Assembly (NCBI GenBank): GCA_003554005.1
Contig: PWEU01000013.1
Span: 1 to 7,713, forward strand
DNA: 7,713 nt
DNA from: Nitriliruptoraceae bacterium
GTDB lineage: Bacteria; Actinomycetota; Nitriliruptoria; Nitriliruptorales; Nitriliruptoraceae
Direction of reading: 5' to 3'
Shown piece after piece: positions 4,887-7,713 of this stretch. How positions within the stretch are numbered: position 1 is the stretch's first letter; every line of letters starts with the position of its first letter. The notes under the pieces are model-generated. The model saw only the letters and a program-made list of their open reading frames with translations, was not told the origin of the DNA and ran no database searches. Position numbers and translations under genes: made by a program.

Positions 4887-5714
4887 TCACCCAGCCAGGT
4901 GGCTGTCCACGAACGCCGTGGTCGGGGCCGGACCCTCGTCGGCCCGCCAGGACGAGGTGTAGCGGAACCGCTGGCCGCGGATCAGCGTGTTGCGGTACTC
5001 GACCGGTCGCCGCCCGCTGCGGGCCAAGCGCTCGACCCTGAGCAGCGCCTCGCCTTCCTCGAGCTGCAGCAGGGCGGCCAACTGGGCATCGGGGACCATC
5101 GGCGTGAGGGTCTCGTCGGCCGCCGTCAGATGCACGGCGCTGAGCTCCGCCAGCACGTCGTAGAGGGCGGTCCGGGTGAAGTCGACGTCCAGGACCTGCC
5201 GGCCGATGTCGGCGGGGAGCCAGGTGTCGTCCACGGCCAGCGGCTCGGACCCGGCGAAGCGGACCCGCTCGAGCCGGACCAGCTCGGCTTCGGGCGGCAG
5301 CTGGAGGCGTGCGGCGATGTCACGGTCATGGTCGATACCGAGGTAGAGGACCCGGGATCGCTGCTCGAGACCCGCCTCCTCCACGGCGCGGAAGAGGCTG
5401 TAGAGGCCGCCCAGCGGCTGGGTGAGCACGCCTTCCGTGAGGAAGCTGCCCCTCCCTCGGTGCCGGTCGACCAACCCCCGGGCGCGGAGCCGCTGGACGG
5501 CCTCGCGCACGGTGTGACGGCTCACCCCGTACTGCTCGGTGAGCTCCTTGTCGGTGGGGAACCGGTCGACGATGTCGCCCGAGGCGATACGACGTTCGAG
5601 GTCGTCGAGTACCTGTTGCCACAGCGGACGGCTGGTCGACGCGCGCTCCGACTCCGCCACGACCCGCTCCCGACCGCGGGCCGCTCTCGGTCGCCGCACG
5701 CTCACGGCGGTCAC
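4887..5714 (-). CDS. GntR family regulator, HutC/FarR type with UTRA ligand domain
   Basis: The protein has 275 residues. The winged helix spans about 29-95: RPLWQQVLDDLERRIASGD, FPTDKELTEQYGVSRHTVREAVQRLRARGLVDRHRGRGSFL is the textbook GntR signature. A UTRA domain follows at about 115-255 (VRLERVRFAGSEPLAVDDTWLP, EGEALLRVERLARSGRRPVEYRNTLIRGQRFRYT). UTRA regulators bind a small metabolite and release DNA. The gene begins 28 nt after the stop of the permease gene, so the two are probably co-transcribed and the permease substrate, or a derivative, is a candidate effector. The start is uncertain: the GTG at 5714 has no clear ribosome site, while a GTG at 5660 (codon 19) has GGGAG 6 nt upstream and still leaves the HTH whole. 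Confidence 0.88.
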   Translation of the reverse strand: MTAVSVRRPRAARGRERVVAESERASTSRPLWQQVLDDLERRIASGDIVDRFPTDKELTEQYGVSRHTVREAVQRLRARGLVDRHRGRGSFLTEGVLTQPLGGLYSLFRAVEEAGLEQRSRVLYLGIDHDRDIAARLQLPPEAELVRLERVRFAGSEPLAVDDTWLPADIGRQVLDVDFTRTALYDVLAELSAVHLTAADETLTPMVPDAQLAALLQLEEGEALLRVERLARSGRRPVEYRNTLIRGQRFRYTSSWRADEGPAPTTAFVDSHLAG

Positions 5715-5742
5715 CCGCGGAGATCGAGACTAACCCGTCCGC

Positions 5743-7563
5743 TCACGCGACCCACAGCAGCATCGGGACGGAGATGAGCAGGAACAGCACGCTCATGGCG
5801 GTCCCGGCCCGCACGTAGTCGACCACGCGGTAGCCGCCCGGCCCCATCAGCAGCGCATTGACCTGGTGCGTGGGCAGCAGGAAGGCGTTGGACGCGGCGA
5901 TCGCCACCATCATCGCGTAGCTGGCGGGGTCCGCGCCGACGCCGACGGCCACGTTGGCCGCCAGCGGCACCAGCAGCACCGTGGCACCGACGTTGGAGAC
6001 GACCAGGGTGAACACCGTCGTCAGCACCCCGATCGTGGCCAGGATCGCCCAACCGGGCAGGTCTGCCGTGGCGGCGATCACGCCTTCGGCGATCCAGGCT
6101 GCCGTGCCGGTCTCCTCGACGGCCTGGCCGAGCGGGATCAGGGCAGCCAGGAGGAAGACGGTCTTCCAACTCCCCGCCCGGTAGGCCTCGTCGGGTGTCA
6201 GCACGCCGCCGAGCAGCACGCCGATCGCCCCGACCATCAGGGCCAGCGACAGCTGCATCCCGGTGAAGATGACCAGGCTCAGCGCCACCGCGAAGGACCC
6301 GAGCGCCCACCAGCGCTTGCCGGTCCGCGGCGGGTCGGTGGGATGGTCGCTGATCACGACGAAGGACGGGTCGGCGTCGACGTCGCGCATCCGCTCCCAG
6401 GGACCGAACAGCACCAGCACATCGCCGCCGCCGAGCCGGTGCTCCCGTAGACCCTCGGTGACGATCTCCCCCCGATGGTGGACGGCCAGCAGGGCGGCCC
6501 CGAACCGGACCCGCAGCCGGAGATCACGGACCTGCTGCCCCACCGCGTCGGACCCGGGTCGCACGGATACCTCGACCAGGCCGGCTTGGACCGGGTCGAC
6601 GAGCGAAGCGAAGGGATCCTCGGCCGGGCGGAGCCGTTCGAGACCGTGCTCCTCGGAGAAGGACTCGATCTGCTCCGGGGTGCCCGTCAGGCCGAGCACC
6701 GTGCCGCCCTCCACCCGGTGGTCACGGGGCGGGGCGAGCTGTGGGTCCTGCCCGTCGGAGGCGACCGCGGCCAGGAGCACCCCGGACTCGGCGCGCTCGA
6801 TCACCTCCACCTCGCGACCGACGAGCGGGCTGTCGGCGGGGACCGCGACGGCGTGGAGCCGCCCGTCCAGCCCGTAGCGCGCCGAGATGTCGGGCAGCGC
6901 CTCGCCCGAGCTGCGGTCGGCGTCGACCTCGGGCAGCAACCACCGCCCCGCGACGGCGAACAGGGTGATCCCCGACAGCAGCAGCGCCGCACCGATCGGG
7001 GTGGGCGCGAACAGCCCGAAAGGCTCGACCTCGATGCCGAGGTTGTCCGCGGAGGAGGCCAGCAGGTCGTTGAGCAGGATCAGCGGGCCCGAGGCGACCA
7101 GCGTCAGCGTGCCGCCGAGGATCGCGGCGAAGCCCATCGGCATCAAGAGCCGCGAGGACGGCACCTTGGTCCGGTCGGAGATGCGCTCGATCACGGGCAG
7201 GAACAGCGCCGCGGCACCGATGTTCTGCATGAAGGCGCTGATGCCGCCGACCGCCAGCGAGCTCGAGGCAAGGATCCGGCGTTCCGTCGAGCCGCCGACC
7301 CTGAGCAGCCAGGCCGCGACGGTGCGCATCACCCCGACCCGGTCGAGCGCCGCCCCGAGGATCATCACCGCGATGATCGAGATGACCGCGTTGGACGAGA
7401 AACCCGCGAACACGTCCGCGGTCGGGATCAGACCGGACAGGCCGACCACGACCATGACCAGGATCGCGGCGACGTCGATGCGCACCACCTCGGTGACGAA
7501 GAGGGTCACGGCGCCCGCCAGGATCGCGAGCACGATCAGCATCTCGGTGGTGACGGCGTCCAC
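5743..7563 (-). CDS. SLC13/DASS-type permease with two RCK_C-like domains
   Basis: This 606-residue inner-membrane transporter has membrane segments in residues 8-210 and again in about 417-605. The middle (about 230-400) is soluble and holds two RCK_C/TrkA_C-like modules. Module 1 starts at AVAVPADSPLVGREVEVIE (238-256) and ends GGTVLGLTGTPEQIESF. Module 2 starts at LVEVSVRPGSDAVGQQVRDL (329-348) and ends GGGDVLVLFGPWERM. The two membrane halves carry related loops, MQNIGAAALFLPV (112-124) and VSNVGATVLLVPLA (522-535), at the place of the paired SNT motifs of DASS carriers. The C-terminus has PTHQVNALLMGPGGYRVVDYVRAG. SLC13 proteins with such insertions include sulfate carriers, but an inorganic anion, arsenite-like or carboxylate substrate cannot be separated here. 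GTG at 7563 has GGAGG 5 nt upstream; ATG at 7542 lacks one. Confidence 0.88.
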   Translation of the reverse strand: MDAVTTEMLIVLAILAGAVTLFVTEVVRIDVAAILVMVVVGLSGLIPTADVFAGFSSNAVISIIAVMILGAALDRVGVMRTVAAWLLRVGGSTERRILASSSLAVGGISAFMQNIGAAALFLPVIERISDRTKVPSSRLLMPMGFAAILGGTLTLVASGPLILLNDLLASSADNLGIEVEPFGLFAPTPIGAALLLSGITLFAVAGRWLLPEVDADRSSGEALPDISARYGLDGRLHAVAVPADSPLVGREVEVIERAESGVLLAAVASDGQDPQLAPPRDHRVEGGTVLGLTGTPEQIESFSEEHGLERLRPAEDPFASLVDPVQAGLVEVSVRPGSDAVGQQVRDLRLRVRFGAALLAVHHRGEIVTEGLREHRLGGGDVLVLFGPWERMRDVDADPSFVVISDHPTDPPRTGKRWWALGSFAVALSLVIFTGMQLSLALMVGAIGVLLGGVLTPDEAYRAGSWKTVFLLAALIPLGQAVEETGTAAWIAEGVIAATADLPGWAILATIGVLTTVFTLVVSNVGATVLLVPLAANVAVGVGADPASYAMMVAIAASNAFLLPTHQVNALLMGPGGYRVVDYVRAGTAMSVLFLLISVPMLLWVA

Positions 7564-7595
7564 AGGGTCCTCCGGAGCTCACCGGTCGAGGTCGA

Positions 7596-7713
7596 TCCGG
7601 GCTGGGCGGGCGAGGCGGGCGGGGCGGGCGGTCCGGGCTGGGCGGGCGGGGCGGGCGGGGCGTGGGGGCCGCTCCGGGCTGGGCGGGCGGGGCGGGCGGG
7701 GCGTGGGGGCCGC
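7596..7713. repeat. G-rich minisatellite with 41-bp units, reaching the window edge
   Basis: Two exact 41-bp units abut at 7632-7672 and 7673-7713; a shorter, changed unit precedes them at 7596-7631. Each unit begins TCCGGGCTGGGCGGGCGGGG and ends GTGGGGGCCGC. The plus strand holds many runs of three to five G, so G-quadruplex formation is possible. The array starts 33 nt upstream of the permease GTG and may continue past the window. No promoter is visible between array and gene, so the promoter must lie inside or beyond the repeats. Confidence 0.88.

Noticed and set aside
4684..4890. N-terminal extension of the rhodanese frame up to 4890
   Set aside because: It adds a Pro/Arg-rich low-complexity stretch ahead of a clear signal peptide, overlaps the end of the GntR gene, and the GTG at 4683 has its own GGAGA.
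5866..6877. Long open frames on the plus strand opposite the permease
   Set aside because: Their products are Arg/Pro/Ser-rich without a recognisable fold, as expected from the antisense of a GC-rich membrane gene; the minus frame has clear transporter motifs over its full length.

Overview
The window is GC-rich throughout, most of its starts are GTG, and the Shine-Dalgarno sites are strong (GGAGG/AAGGAG). This suggests a high-GC actinobacterium. The lineage cannot be fixed from the sequence; deep-branching groups such as Nitriliruptoria or Euzebyales are only a guess. Eight protein genes are supported. Seven are on the minus strand and one, the aldo/keto reductase, is on the plus strand. No tRNA, rRNA, transposase, integrase or CRISPR array was found.

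Layout from left to right: (1) 1-750, minus: the N-terminal 250 residues of an MMPL/RND-type membrane transporter whose 3' part lies outside the window. (2) 751-1147: a long non-coding gap with an operator-like dyad, a GC-rich tandem repeat, and two identical 31-nt near-palindromic hairpins. (3) 1148-2891, minus: a compact three-gene operon read as a winged-helix regulator, a LiaF-like membrane protein, and a second LiaF-like membrane protein. Its genes overlap by GTGA and ATGA. (4) 2892-3228: a divergent intergenic region with a candidate promoter and dyad for the operon and a 17-bp tandem repeat of six units next to the reductase gene. (5) 3229-4206, plus: an aldo/keto reductase with a complete catalytic tetrad, convergent with (6) 4222-4683, minus: a rhodanese-domain lipoprotein. 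(7) 4887-5714, minus: a GntR/HutC-type regulator with a UTRA domain, directly downstream of (8) 5743-7563, minus: an SLC13/DASS-type permease carrying two RCK_C-like cytosolic domains. (9) 7564-7713: the leader of the permease gene, mostly a G-rich minisatellite with two exact, abutting 41-bp units that reach the window edge.

Links between genes: the three-gene operon looks like a self-contained envelope-stress or envelope-homeostasis unit in which a one-component regulator replaces the LiaRS two-component system usual for LiaF in Firmicutes. The permease and UTRA regulator are probably co-transcribed, with the transported anion or a derivative as a plausible UTRA ligand. The reductase, rhodanese and MMPL genes show no clear functional link to these units. 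The most unusual material is between the genes: three unrelated GC-rich tandem repeats, each upstream of a different gene, and the duplicated hairpin element.
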